Shown: in pieces, positions 44,742-53,931 of the stretch
Position numbering within the stretch: the first letter of the stretch is position 1
Layout of the letters: each line of letters begins with the position of its first letter
From: Nocardiopsis metallicus
GTDB taxonomy: Bacteria; Actinomycetota; Actinomycetes; Streptosporangiales; Streptosporangiaceae
Assembly (NCBI RefSeq): GCF_014201115.1
Contig: NZ_JACHDO010000001.1
Location: forward strand, 1,116,001 to 1,180,000
Direction of reading: 5' to 3'
Length of the DNA stretch: 64,000 nt
The notes under the pieces: generated by a model
Told to the model about the DNA's origin: nothing
Databases searched by the model: none
The model's input: only the letters and a program-made list of their open reading frames with translations
Made by a program: the position numbers and the translations under genes

Positions 44742-45845
44742 GTGACCACACCCGTCACCGAGACCGCTCCCGCCGCCGCGCGCGGCCGGGCGGCGTTCCA
44801 CCGGCTGCGCGTGGCCGCCGTCGAGCGCCTGTGCGACGACGCCGTCGCTGTCACCTTCGACGTCCCCGACCACCTGGCCGAGGAGTTCGCCTTCGCTCCG
44901 GGCCAGTCGCTGACCCTGCGCCGCCAGGTGGGCGGCGTGGACGAGCGGCGCAGCTACTCCATCTGCGCGCCCGTGGGCGAGGCCCCCCGCGTGGGAGTGC
45001 GCCTGGTCTCCGGGGGCCTGTTCTCCAGCTGGCTGGTCCGCGAGGTCGAGCCGGGCGACGAGATCGAGGTGGGGCCGCCCGCCGGCCGGTTCAGCCCCGA
45101 CCTGACCGAGGCCGCCCGCCACGTGCTGGTCGCCGCGGGTTCGGGCATCACACCGATGCTGTCCGTGGCGTCCTCGCTGCTGCGCCGCACCGACTCCCGT
45201 GTCACGCTGCTCTACGGCAACCGCCGCAGCGACACGGTGATGTTCGCCGACGAGCTCGCCGACCTCAAGGACGCCTTCGGCCCCCGGCTCGAACTCGTGC
45301 ACGTGCTCTCCCGTGAACCCCGCGAGTCCGAGCTGTTCAGCGGCCGTCTGGACGGGGAGAAGCTGGACGCGCTGCTGTCCACGATCATCGCCCCCGACGC
45401 GGTCGACCACTGGTGGCTGTGCGGTCCCTACGGCATGGTCACCGACGCCCAGGAGGTACTGGCCCGGCACGGGGTGGAGGGCGAGCGGGTCCACCAGGAG
45501 TTGTTCTTCGTCGAGGGCGCCGAGCCGCCGCCCCAGTCCCGCCACGAGGAGCCCGGGATCGAGGGCCCGGCCAGCGAGGTGACCGTCGTCCTGGACGGCC
45601 GCACCACCACGCTGACCCTGCCCCAGGGCGTCCCGGTGCTGGACTCCGCGCAGCGCTACCGCCCCGACCTGCCCTTCGCCTGCAAGGGCGGCGTGTGCGG
45701 AACCTGCCGGGTCAAGGTGTGCGGCGGTGAGGTGAAGATGCGCCGCAACTACGCGCTCACCCCCGCCGAGGTCGAGGCCGGGTACGCCCTGGCCTGCCAG
45801 GCGCTGCCGCAGACCGACGCCGTCACCGTGGACTTCGACTCGTGA
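44742..45845 (+). CDS. paaE: PaaE, epoxidase reductase
   Basis: A 367-residue flavin and iron-sulfur reductase that passes NADPH electrons to PaaA. The FAD motif Arg-Ser-Tyr-Ser-Ile-Cys is near residue 67, the NADP region Gly-Ser-Gly-Ile-Thr-Pro-Met and Cys-Gly-Pro follow. A C-terminal plant-type 2Fe-2S domain carries Cys-Lys-Gly-Gly-Val-Cys-Gly-Thr-Cys with a fourth Cys in Leu-Ala-Cys-Gln. GTG 44742 lies two bases after the paaD stop. The stop overlaps the thioesterase start. Confidence 0.95.
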   Translation: MTTPVTETAPAAARGRAAFHRLRVAAVERLCDDAVAVTFDVPDHLAEEFAFAPGQSLTLRRQVGGVDERRSYSICAPVGEAPRVGVRLVSGGLFSSWLVREVEPGDEIEVGPPAGRFSPDLTEAARHVLVAAGSGITPMLSVASSLLRRTDSRVTLLYGNRRSDTVMFADELADLKDAFGPRLELVHVLSREPRESELFSGRLDGEKLDALLSTIIAPDAVDHWWLCGPYGMVTDAQEVLARHGVEGERVHQELFFVEGAEPPPQSRHEEPGIEGPASEVTVVLDGRTTTLTLPQGVPVLDSAQRYRPDLPFACKGGVCGTCRVKVCGGEVKMRRNYALTPAEVEAGYALACQALPQTDAVTVDFDS

Positions 45846-46267
45846 GCGCGGAGGCGGCGCCGGGGAAGCGCAACGAGACCGCCTGGCGGATGTTCGAGGC
45901 CGACCGGGCCTCCAAGAACCTGGGCATGCGCCTGGTCGAGGCCGGCGAAGGGCTCGCGGTGGTGGAGATGACCGTGGGGCCGCTGATGGTGAACGGTCAC
46001 GGCATCGCGCACGGCGGGTTCGTGTTCACGCTCGCCGACACCGCCTTCGCCTGCGCCTGCAACCTGGACGGAGGCGGGGTGACGGTGGCCTCCGGGGCCG
46101 ACGTGACCTTCGTGGCCCCGGCCAAGGAGGGCGACGTGCTGGTGGCGACCGCCGTGGAGCGCGTGGTCTACGGTCGCAGCGGCCTCTACGACGTCACGGT
46201 TCGCCGCGGCGAGGAGGTCATCGCCGAGTTCCGCGGGCGCAGCCGCACCCTGCCCCGGAACGGGTAG
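45842..46267 (+). CDS. paaI: PaaI, hotdog-fold thioesterase
   Basis: A 141-residue hotdog thioesterase that frees CoA from dead-end phenylacetate-pathway intermediates. His-Gly-Ile-Ala-His-Gly-Gly-Phe-Val-Phe-Thr-Leu-Ala-Asp is the PaaI hallmark with the catalytic Asp near residue 59. It starts at a GTG overlapping the paaE stop, the last gene of the operon. A strong hairpin follows 19 bp later. Confidence 0.93.
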   Translation: MSAEAAPGKRNETAWRMFEADRASKNLGMRLVEAGEGLAVVEMTVGPLMVNGHGIAHGGFVFTLADTAFACACNLDGGGVTVASGADVTFVAPAKEGDVLVATAVERVVYGRSGLYDVTVRRGEEVIAEFRGRSRTLPRNG

Positions 46268-46286
46268 TCCGGGGCGGTGGGGCGGC

Positions 46287-46312
46287 AGGGCCGGGGCGAT
46301 TGCCCCGGCCCT
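46287..46312 (+). terminator. Terminator after paaI
   Basis: A perfect 11-bp stem (AGGGCCGGGGC and its complement) with a GATT loop, followed by TT. It should end the paaABCDEI transcript. Confidence 0.75.
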
Positions 46313-46369
46313 TTCCGCGTGTCCGCGGGCATGGTGGACAAAAGCGGCGCAGGAGCCCGAAGATGGAAG

Positions 46370-46381
46370 GAAAGCGCTTTC
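46370..46381. promoter_or_regulatory. LacI-type palindrome GAAAGCGCTTTC
   Basis: A perfect 12-bp palindrome of the CG-centred kind bound by LacI-family repressors. It lies about 230 bp before rhaI and differs from the AAAACG sites nearby, so a second regulator may bind it. Confidence 0.45.
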
Positions 46382-46439
46382 TATGCGGCCTGTCCGCCCT
46401 GGGATCCCTGGGTGGAGGCGGACGGCTCAGGTGATCGGG

Positions 46440-46452
46440 TAAAACGTTGTAA
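46440..46452. promoter_or_regulatory. Candidate rhamnose LacI operator 1
   Basis: TAAAACGTTGTAA, an imperfect palindrome sharing the AAAACG core with sites at 46540, 57608 and 57768. It starts exactly 100 bp before the second site. Confidence 0.45.
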
Positions 46453-46539
46453 GCAGCGGCCCCTGGTGCTTTCTCTTTGTCTCCCAGTGTGACTGTTGAC
46501 ACCTCTGCTGGTGTAAGGATAGCTTTTTCGCCAGTTGGA

Positions 46540-46552
46540 TAAAACGATTCAA
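46540..46552. promoter_or_regulatory. Candidate rhamnose LacI operator 2
   Basis: TAAAACGATTCAA, whose complement TTGAATCGTTTTA resembles the TTGAAACG site beside the lacI gene. It is 47 bp before the rhaI GTG, a usual operator position. Confidence 0.5.
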
Positions 46553-46598
46553 TGATCGCTTGAGCCGCGATCCCGTACCAGCCGAACGGAGCCCCACC

Positions 46599-47780
46599 GT
46601 GGTCACACCGCATGCGGCCTCGCACTCCGACACCCTCGCGGTCCTGCGCCGCCAGCACATCGAACTCCCCTCCTGGGCCTTCGGGAACTCCGGAACCCGC
46701 TTCAAGGTGTTCGGTCAGCCCGGAGTGCCCCGCGACCCCTGGGAGAAGCTCGCCGACGCGGCCCAGGTGCACCGCCACACCGGTGCGGCCCCCACCGTCG
46801 CCCTGCACATCCCCTGGGACCGGGTGGACGACTACAGCGCTCTGGCCGACCACGCACGTGACCTGGGCATCGGTATCGGAACCATCAACGCCAACGTCTT
46901 CCAGGACGACGACTACCGGCTCGGCAGCGTCACCAACTCCGACCCCCGGGTGCGCCGCAAGGCGATCGACCACCTCCTGGAGTGCGTCGACGTCATGGAC
47001 GCCACCGGCTCGCGCGACCTCAAGCTCTGGTTCGCCGACGGCACCAACTACCCCGGCCAGGACGACCTCAGGTCCCGGCAGGACCGCCTGGCCGAGGCCC
47101 TGCGCGAGGTCTACGGGCGCCTCGCCCCCCACCAGCGCCTCCAGCTGGAGTACAAGCTCTTCGAACCGGCCTTCTACGCCACCGACGTCCCCGACTGGGG
47201 CACCGCCTACGCCCACTGCCTCGAACTGGGGGAACGGGCCGTGGTCTGCGTCGATACCGGCCACCACGCGGCGCACACCAACATCGAGTTCATCGTCGCC
47301 TTCCTGCTCAGAGCCGGGAGGCTCGGGGCCTTCGACTTCAACTCCCGCTTCTACGCCGACGACGACCTCATGGTCGGCGCCGCCGACCCCTTCCAGCTCT
47401 TCCGCATCATGTACGAGGTGGTGCGCGGCGGCGCGATGGCCGCCGACACCCAGGTCGCCTTCATGCTCGACCAGTGCCACAACATCGAACCCAAGATCGC
47501 CGGGCAGATCCGCTCGGTGATGAACGTGCAGGAGGCCACGGCCAAGGCCCTGCTCGTGGACCCCGACGCCCTGGCCCGCGCCCAGGAGGCCGGTGACGTC
47601 CTGGGCGCCAACGCCGTGCTCATGGACGCCTACAACACCGACGTGCGCCCGCTCCTGGCCGACCTGCGCGAGGAGCAGGGGCTGCACCCCGACCCCATGG
47701 CCGCCCACGCCGCGTCCGGCTACGCGGAGCGCGTGGCGCAGGAGCGCAGGGGCGGCGCCCAGGCCGGATGGGGCGCATGA
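46599..47780 (+). CDS. rhaI: L-rhamnose isomerase
   Basis: A 393-residue TIM-barrel isomerase of the RhaI type (not E. coli RhaA), converting L-rhamnose to L-rhamnulose. Metal and substrate residues are visible in Leu-Glu-Tyr-Lys-Leu-Phe-Glu-Pro, Val-Asp-Thr-Gly-His-His-Ala and Asp-Phe-Asn-Ser-Arg-Phe-Tyr-Ala-Asp-Asp-Asp. GTG 46599 has GGAG seven bases upstream; a TTG at 46560 would add 13 residues not expected in the family. It leads a three-gene operon; its stop overlaps the next frame. Confidence 0.92.
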   Translation: MVTPHAASHSDTLAVLRRQHIELPSWAFGNSGTRFKVFGQPGVPRDPWEKLADAAQVHRHTGAAPTVALHIPWDRVDDYSALADHARDLGIGIGTINANVFQDDDYRLGSVTNSDPRVRRKAIDHLLECVDVMDATGSRDLKLWFADGTNYPGQDDLRSRQDRLAEALREVYGRLAPHQRLQLEYKLFEPAFYATDVPDWGTAYAHCLELGERAVVCVDTGHHAAHTNIEFIVAFLLRAGRLGAFDFNSRFYADDDLMVGAADPFQLFRIMYEVVRGGAMAADTQVAFMLDQCHNIEPKIAGQIRSVMNVQEATAKALLVDPDALARAQEAGDVLGANAVLMDAYNTDVRPLLADLREEQGLHPDPMAAHAASGYAERVAQERRGGAQAGWGA

Positions 47781-47836
47781 CCCCGCCCGCCCAGCACCCC
47801 GCCCGGCCCCACCACGACACCGAACAGGGAAGCACC

Positions 47837-49873
47837 GTGTCCGAATCCGTCGTCGCCCAGCTCGTCGAACGCAGCAACGCCCTGGGAGCCGATCCGCGCA
47901 ACACCAACTTCGCGGGCGGCAACACCTCCGCCGCCGGTACCCGCACCGACCCCGTCACCGGGCAGCCGGTCGAACTGCTCTGGGTCAAGGGATCCGGCGG
48001 CGACCTGGGCACCCTCACCGAGGAGGGCCTGGCCGTCCTGCGGCTGGACCGCCTGCGCGCCCTCGTGGACGTCTACCCGGGCGAGGAACGCGAGGACGAG
48101 ATGGTCGCCGCCTTCGACCACTGCGCCTTCGGCAAGGGCGGCGCCGCGCCCTCCATCGACACCGCCATGCACGGCCTGGTGCGCGCCCCCCACGTGGACC
48201 ACCTGCACCCCGACTCCGGCATCGCCCTGGCCACCGCCGCCGACGGCGAACGACTGACCCGCGAGTGCTTCGGCGACCGCGTGGTCTGGGTGCCCTGGCG
48301 CAGGCCCGGTTTCCAGCTCGGCCTGGACATCGCGCAGATCGCCGAGGACAACCCCGACGCCATCGGCGCGATCCTGGGCGGCCACGGCATCACCGCCTGG
48401 GCCCAGACCAGCGAGCAGTGCCAGGCCAACTCGCTGGAGATCATCCGCACCGCCGAGCGCTTCTTGGAGGAGAGGGGACGGCCCCAGCCCTTCGGCCCCG
48501 CCCTGGAGGGCTACGGCGCCCTGCCCGAGGCGGAGCGCCGCGAGCGCGCGGCCGCCCTGGCGCCGCTCATCCGCGGACTGGCCTCCACCGACCACCCGCA
48601 GATCGGCCACTTCACCGACAGCGACGTCGTCCTGGACTTCCTCGCCGCCGCCGGGCACCCCCGCCTGGCCGCGCTGGGCACCTCCTGCCCCGACCACTTC
48701 CTGCGCACCAAGGTCCGCCCCATGGTGCTCGACCTGCCCGCCGACGCACCGCTGGAACAGGCGGCGGAGCGGCTGCGCGAACTCCACCAGCAGTACCGGA
48801 CCGACTACCGCGCCTACTACGAGCGCCACGCCCGGCCCGACAGCCCCGCCATGCGCGGCGCCGACCCGGCCATCGTCCTGGTCCCCGGCGTGGGCATGTT
48901 CTCCTTCGGCAAGGACGCCAAGACCGCGCGCGTGGCCGGGGAGTTCTACGTCAACGCCATCAACGTGATGCGCGGCGCCGAGGCGGTCTCCACCTACCGG
49001 CCCATCGAGGAGTCGGAGAAGTTCCGCATCGAGTACTGGGCCCTGGAGGAGGCCAAGCTCGCCCGCCTGCCCGAGCCCAAACCGCTGGCGGGCCGGGTCG
49101 CCTTCGTCACCGGCGCCGCGAGCGGCATCGGCAAGGCCATCGCCACCCGCCTGGCCGCCGAGGGCGCCTGCGTGGTCGTCTCCGACCTGGACGCCGACAA
49201 GGCCGCCGGGGCCGCCGCCGAACTCGGCGGCGCCGACACCGCCATCGGCGTGGCCTGCGACGTCCGCGACGGCCGGGCCGTCGCCCGGGCCCTGGGCGAG
49301 GCGGCGCTGGCCTTCGGCGGCGTGGACCTGGTGGTCAACAACGCCGGGCTGTCCATCTCCAAACCGCTGCTGGAGACCACCGAACGCGACTGGGACCTGC
49401 AGCACGACGTCATGGCCAAGGGCTCCTTCCTGGTCTCGCGCGAGGCGGCCCGCATCATGATCGAGCAGGACATGGGCGGCGACATCGTCTACATCGCCTC
49501 CAAGAACGCGGTGTTCGCCGGACCCAAGAACATCGCCTACTCCTCCGTCAAGGCCGACCAGGCCCACCAGGTACGCCTGCTGGCCGCCGAACTCGGCGAG
49601 CACGGCATCCGCGTCAACGGGGTCAACCCCGACGGCGTGGTACGCGGTTCGGGCATCTTCGCGGGCGGCTGGGGCGCCCAGCGCGCCGAGGTCTACGGCG
49701 TCAAGGAGGAGGAGCTCGGCGCGTTCTACGCCAAGCGCACCCTCCTGGGCCGCGAGGTGCTGCCCGAGCACGTGGCGGCCGCGGTGTTCGCACTCACCTC
49801 GGGGGAGCTGTCGCACACCACCGGCCTGCACGTTCCCGTCGACAGCGGCGTGGCCGCCGCGTTCCTGAGGTGA
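47837..49873 (+). CDS. Bifunctional rhamnulose-1-phosphate aldolase / lactaldehyde dehydrogenase
   Basis: A 678-residue fusion (called RhaD/RhaEW or YuxG type). The N-terminal class II aldolase domain (about 1-400) has Asn-Phe-Ala-Gly-Gly-Asn-Thr-Ser, His-Leu-His-Pro-Asp-Ser and Gly-Gly-His-Gly for zinc and phosphate binding, and splits rhamnulose-1-phosphate into dihydroxyacetone phosphate and L-lactaldehyde. The C-terminal SDR domain has Thr-Gly-Ala-Ala-Ser-Gly-Ile-Gly, Asn-Asn-Ala-Gly and a Tyr-Ser-Ser-Val-Lys active site, oxidising lactaldehyde. GTG 47837 (GGGAAG upstream) gives the normal family N-terminus. ATG 47777, overlapping the rhaI stop, is the alternative and adds 20 residues. 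Confidence 0.9.
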   Translation: MSESVVAQLVERSNALGADPRNTNFAGGNTSAAGTRTDPVTGQPVELLWVKGSGGDLGTLTEEGLAVLRLDRLRALVDVYPGEEREDEMVAAFDHCAFGKGGAAPSIDTAMHGLVRAPHVDHLHPDSGIALATAADGERLTRECFGDRVVWVPWRRPGFQLGLDIAQIAEDNPDAIGAILGGHGITAWAQTSEQCQANSLEIIRTAERFLEERGRPQPFGPALEGYGALPEAERRERAAALAPLIRGLASTDHPQIGHFTDSDVVLDFLAAAGHPRLAALGTSCPDHFLRTKVRPMVLDLPADAPLEQAAERLRELHQQYRTDYRAYYERHARPDSPAMRGADPAIVLVPGVGMFSFGKDAKTARVAGEFYVNAINVMRGAEAVSTYRPIEESEKFRIEYWALEEAKLARLPEPKPLAGRVAFVTGAASGIGKAIATRLAAEGACVVVSDLDADKAAGAAAELGGADTAIGVACDVRDGRAVARALGEAALAFGGVDLVVNNAGLSISKPLLETTERDWDLQHDVMAKGSFLVSREAARIMIEQDMGGDIVYIASKNAVFAGPKNIAYSSVKADQAHQVRLLAAELGEHGIRVNGVNPDGVVRGSGIFAGGWGAQRAEVYGVKEEELGAFYAKRTLLGREVLPEHVAAAVFALTSGELSHTTGLHVPVDSGVAAAFLR

Positions 49874-51381
49874 GCGCCGTGGTCGAGAAGGGGGGCGCGG
49901 CAGTGCACGCCGCGATCGACCTGGGCGCCTCCAGCGGCCGGGTGATCACCGGCCGCGTCCGCGACGGTGTCCTGCGCACCGAGGAGGCGGCCCGCTTCGC
50001 CAACACCCCGGTCACCGTGCCGGTGGAGGGCGGCGAGCGCCTGCACTGGGACGTGCTGTCCCTGTACCGGGGAGCCCTGGAGGGGCTGCGCGCGGTGGCC
50101 GGGTCCCACGGGGGCCTGGCTTCGGTGGGCATCGACTCCTGGGCGGTGGACTACGGGCTGCTCGACGCCGACGGGGCGCTGCTCGGGAACCCGGTGCACT
50201 ACCGGGACGCCCGTACCGAGGGTGTGCCGGAGGAGGTGTTCGGGTACCTGCCCGCCGACCGCATGTATGCCGTCAACGGGCTCCAGGTCCAGCGGTTCAA
50301 CACGGTGTTCCAGCTGGCCGCGGCGGCCGACGACCCCCAGCTGGTGCCGTTGGCCCGCGACGCGCTGCTCGTCCCGGACCTGCTGGGATACTGGCTTACG
50401 GGGGAGCGGGTGTGGGAGGTGACCAACGCGTCCACCACCGGGCTGGTGGACGCGCGCACCCGGGACTGGGCCCAGGAGTGCCTGGACGTGCTGGAGGGGT
50501 CCTTCGGGGTGCCGGTGCGCGACATGCTCTCCCGTCTGGTCGAACCGGGCACGGTCGTGGGCCGGCTGTGCGCCCGCGCGTCGGTGGGAGGCGCGGCGGG
50601 GGCGCCGCTGGTGGTGGTCGGCTCGCACGACACCGCGTCGGCGGTGGTCGCGGTCCCGGCCGCCACTCCCCACTTCGCCTACGTCTCGTGCGGGACGTGG
50701 TCGCTGGTGGGGGTGGAGCTGGACGCCCCGGTGCGCAGCGAGGAGAGCCGGGCCGCCAACTTCACCAACGAGCTCGGCGTGGACGGCACGGTCCGCTACC
50801 TGCGCAACGTCATGGGCCTGTGGCTACTGCAGGAGTCCCTGCGCACCTGGCGCGAGCAGAGCCGTGACGTGGACCTGGCCAACCTGCTGGAGCGGGCTGC
50901 CCGGGTGCCGGCGCTGGCCTGCGTGGTCGACGTGGACGATCCCCGGTTCTTGCCGCCGGGCGACATGCCCGCGAGGATCGCCGCGTGCGCGGCCGAGAGG
51001 GGGCAGCGGCCGCCCGAGGGCGAGGCCGAGCTGGCCCGGTGCGTCATCGACTCCCTGGCCCTGGCCTACCGCAGAGCGGTGCGCCAGGCCGCCGAACTTT
51101 CCGGTCGGGACGTCGAGGTGGTGCACGTGGTGGGGGGAGGGTCGCGCAACACGCTGTTGTGCCGACTGACCGCCGAAGCCACCGGCCTGCCGGTCGTGGC
51201 CGGTCCGGCCGAGGGCACCGCCGCGGGCAACCTGCTGGTGCAGGCCCGTGCCGTCGGCGCGGTCGAGGGGGAGCTGTCGGACCTGCGCCGGATCGTGGCC
51301 GCCTCCTTCGAGCTGCGGCGCTACGAGCCGCAGGGGGACCGGGCCCGCTGGGAGGACGCCGAGCGGCGCCTCTGGGGCTGA
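49870..51381 (+). CDS. rhaB: Rhamnulokinase
   Basis: A 503-residue FGGY-family kinase phosphorylating L-rhamnulose at O-1. Phosphate-1 motif Asp-Leu-Gly-Ala-Ser-Ser-Gly-Arg, Ser-Val-Gly-Ile-Asp-Ser-Trp-Ala-Val-Asp-Tyr-Gly (catalytic Asp), Gly-Ser-His-Asp-Thr-Ala-Ser-Ala and the adenosine motif Val-Val-Gly-Gly-Gly-Ser-Arg-Asn are all present. The GTG start overlaps the aldolase stop by four bases. It ends the operon, with a hairpin 19 bp later. Confidence 0.93.
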   Translation: MSAVVEKGGAAVHAAIDLGASSGRVITGRVRDGVLRTEEAARFANTPVTVPVEGGERLHWDVLSLYRGALEGLRAVAGSHGGLASVGIDSWAVDYGLLDADGALLGNPVHYRDARTEGVPEEVFGYLPADRMYAVNGLQVQRFNTVFQLAAAADDPQLVPLARDALLVPDLLGYWLTGERVWEVTNASTTGLVDARTRDWAQECLDVLEGSFGVPVRDMLSRLVEPGTVVGRLCARASVGGAAGAPLVVVGSHDTASAVVAVPAATPHFAYVSCGTWSLVGVELDAPVRSEESRAANFTNELGVDGTVRYLRNVMGLWLLQESLRTWREQSRDVDLANLLERAARVPALACVVDVDDPRFLPPGDMPARIAACAAERGQRPPEGEAELARCVIDSLALAYRRAVRQAAELSGRDVEVVHVVGGGSRNTLLCRLTAEATGLPVVAGPAEGTAAGNLLVQARAVGAVEGELSDLRRIVAASFELRRYEPQGDRARWEDAERRLWG

Positions 51382-51769
51382 CCCCGGACAGGGCCCCGAG
51401 GACACCGGAGGAACCGCCACGACCCGTGGTGCCTCCGGGGTCCTTCGCGTGCTTTCGGTGCGTCTTTCCCTCTCCAGGTCCTCACGCTTGCGGAGCGAAG
51501 CAGTCAGGAGCCGACTGGACTGGTGAGCTTAGGTGGCCCGGGGCCGGCGCAAAACTCTCGCTGTGGCCGCATTCGGCCTTTTTTGACATGAATCTTCCGG
51601 AGGGTTTTCTCAGCTTAGGGTCGATATGCGTGTATTTGCGCCAGGCGGGCACCCGTCAGCTGTTCCCCTGCGCCTGATAGCTTCGCCTCTTGTCCCAGGG
51701 CAACCACCGGCCGCGTCCAGACGGCACGGCCCCCACAGGTGATCCCCATCCTGGGCTAGAGAGTCTGCC
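51382..51769. other. 388-bp stretch between rhaB and the LamG gene
   Basis: Non-coding. It holds the rhaB terminator hairpin and an AT-richer segment (51560-51610) that may be the LamG promoter. I see no other element. Confidence 0.5.
51400..51443 (+). terminator. Terminator after rhaB
   Basis: A 12-base arm pair (GGACACCGGAGG with CCTCCGGGGTCC, 11 of 12 pairing) whose loop contains a second CCACG/CGTGG stem. It is followed by TT. Confidence 0.65.
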
Positions 51770-53569
51770 ATGCTCCGTCGTGCTCGGGTTCGGGTCGCCG
51801 CCCTTCTGGCGCTCGTCCTCCTGTTTCCCTTCCTTCCCGTGCCGGCCTTCGCAGATGTCGGGATCGAGGTCACCTCTGCGGACTACCCTGCCGGGAACGA
51901 GTTCCACGGCTCGCCCGGTCAGCCCGGCGATTTCACTTTCTCCAGTCGTGGCGCCGAGGACGTCCAGAGCTACTTCTACGGCCTCAATGACGGCAGCTGT
52001 GTTCGCGAAGCCGTGCCTGAGGAACCAGGCGGGTCGGTGACAGTGACCCTCACCCCGCGTCACGCGGGGCCCAACAGGATCTACGCACGCACAGTGGACG
52101 CCTCCGGCAAGTCCTCCGCCTGCACGTCCGTCTACTCCTTCCTGGTCGCTCCGCCCAGTGATCCGGTGGCCTACTTCGCCTTCGACGAGGGGCAGGGAAA
52201 CCGTGCCGCCGACCTCGTCAACCCCGACCAGGGCGCCACCTTGTCCGAGGGTGTGGAGTGGGTCCGCGGCCGAGTCGGGACGGTCGAGAACCCCAACACC
52301 AACCCTGCCCCGCGCCTGGAGGGCACGGCCGTCCACACCAACGGCCGCACCGACGCCGAGATCACCGTCAACCACTCCACCGTGGACACCTCCGGTTCCT
52401 TCTCCGTCTCCACCTGGGTGAAGCTGGAGGGTGCCCGCGCCGACCACATAGCCGTTGCTCAGTCGGGCGCCGCGCAGAGCGCCTTCCAGCTCGGTTACCA
52501 AGGAGACACCGGTCAGTGGGTGTTCAGGATGTTCCCCGAAGACGAGTCCGGGGACACTTCCCGGGAGTGGGCGGTGGCCGCATCCACCGCCTCCGCCGAG
52601 ACCGGGGTGTGGACGCACCTGCTGGGCACCCACGACGGCCAGACCGGTGAGATCACCCTCTACGTCGACGGCATCGAACAGGGCACCGTCACCCACTCGG
52701 GGCCATGGAACGCCCGGGGGCCGCTCGCCATCGGACGCACCCTGTCCGAGGGCACGGGCGGTCACCACTGGTCCGGCGCTATCGACGACGTTCGTGTGTG
52801 GAACCGACTCGTCCTGGACGAGGCCGTGGCCGGCTCCGAAACCAACTCCGAAGTGTGGCGACTGGCCAATCGCCCTCTCGCGGCCGAAGGCCGGTGGATG
52901 CTCGACGAGTGGGACGGCACGTCCGTGGCCGACGCCACCGACCACGGACTCGAAGCCACCCTGCACGCAGATCCCCTCACTGCCTGGGACGCTGCGGAGA
53001 ACGACATCACTTTCTCTCCCGCGCTTCGTTTGAACGGTGACGACGAGTACGTCGAGACATCCGGCCCCGCTCTGCGCACGGACCGCAGCTTCAGCATCGC
53101 GGCCTGGGTGCGTCTGGACGAGACCGGCGAGGGTGTCGACGCCACCGCCGTCAGCCAGGCCGGCACGCATCAAAGCGGCTTCCACTTGGGTTACCAGGGC
53201 GACAGCGGCCGATGGGTGTTCAAGATGGCCGCCCATGATGACGCGAACGCCGTGGGTTCGACCGAGTGGACCTCCGCCTCCTCCGCCTGGCTCGCCCAGC
53301 CGGGGGAATGGGCCCATCTGACGGGTGTCTACGACCACACCAGCGGTGAACTGGTGCTCTACGTGGACGGCTTCGAGGCCTCTCGTGCGGCGGTGGAACA
53401 CACTTGGCACGCAGAGGGCCCGCTGCGCATCGGCAGCGCCCAGCACGGCGGTTCCAACACCGACCACTGGCCCGGTGACATCGACGATGTCCACGCCTAC
53501 CAGGGCGTCCTCGAGGCCCACTCGATCTCCAGCGTCTACGAAGGGCTCTTCCCCAGCGCTCAGCGCTGA
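51770..53569 (+). CDS. Secreted protein with two LamG/concanavalin-like domains
   Basis: A 599-residue exported protein. The signal peptide is clear: basic Arg-Arg start, Leu/Ala-rich core and Ala-Phe-Ala before Asp at about residue 29. After a short Ig-like region (35-125), two LamG (Laminin-G-3) domains follow, about 130-330 and 350-590. They share blocks such as Phe-Ser-(Val/Ile)-(Ser/Ala)-(Thr/Ala)-Trp-Val, Leu-Gly-Tyr-Gln-Gly-Asp, Tyr-Val-Asp-Gly and Asp-Asp-Val. It probably binds cell-wall or polysaccharide sugars; no catalytic domain is present. Actinobacterial relatives are often much longer, so it may be a shortened member. It lies between the two rhamnose blocks with no shared regulation seen. 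Confidence 0.85.
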   Translation: MLRRARVRVAALLALVLLFPFLPVPAFADVGIEVTSADYPAGNEFHGSPGQPGDFTFSSRGAEDVQSYFYGLNDGSCVREAVPEEPGGSVTVTLTPRHAGPNRIYARTVDASGKSSACTSVYSFLVAPPSDPVAYFAFDEGQGNRAADLVNPDQGATLSEGVEWVRGRVGTVENPNTNPAPRLEGTAVHTNGRTDAEITVNHSTVDTSGSFSVSTWVKLEGARADHIAVAQSGAAQSAFQLGYQGDTGQWVFRMFPEDESGDTSREWAVAASTASAETGVWTHLLGTHDGQTGEITLYVDGIEQGTVTHSGPWNARGPLAIGRTLSEGTGGHHWSGAIDDVRVWNRLVLDEAVAGSETNSEVWRLANRPLAAEGRWMLDEWDGTSVADATDHGLEATLHADPLTAWDAAENDITFSPALRLNGDDEYVETSGPALRTDRSFSIAAWVRLDETGEGVDATAVSQAGTHQSGFHLGYQGDSGRWVFKMAAHDDANAVGSTEWTSASSAWLAQPGEWAHLTGVYDHTSGELVLYVDGFEASRAAVEHTWHAEGPLRIGSAQHGGSNTDHWPGDIDDVHAYQGVLEAHSISSVYEGLFPSAQR

Positions 53570-53931
53570 CCCGCACACGAAGCGACGCAGGCCGGCTGGG
53601 GCGCTGCCCGGCGCGGGAGCGGAACCGGCGTGGTGTAGATCCTTTCCGGTTTTCTGAAGCATGGGGCCCCTGTTCCACCGCACGTGGATGAACTGCTCCC
53701 TGGAAGTTGGACTGGAAATCCAGTTCCATCGACCAGGGAGCAGTCCCATGAGAGCGAACAGCTCACTCACCCAGGACCAACGCCACCAAGCGATAGCGTT
53801 GTTCGAGCAAGGCAGAGCCGATCACGCGGTAGCGGCCTCTCTGGGGGTCTCGCGATGGGCGGTCCGAAGCCTGTACCGACGGTGGCGGATTGATGTTGCT
53901 TCAGTTCGGTAGACACCTGTGAGCTGGGGTT

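Larger units (their letters stand above)
46268..46598. other. 331-bp region between paaI and rhaI
   Basis: Non-coding. It contains the paaI terminator, a 12-bp LacI-type palindrome and two AAAACG-centred candidate operators, then the rhaI start. From 46441 onward it is AT-richer than the flanks, as expected of a promoter. Confidence 0.6.

Noticed and set aside
47593..49869. Long frame preceding rhaB as a 1262-residue protein
   Set aside because: The upstream part is the Arg/Pro/Gly-rich shadow of the aldolase-dehydrogenase gene; kinase homology starts at 49870.
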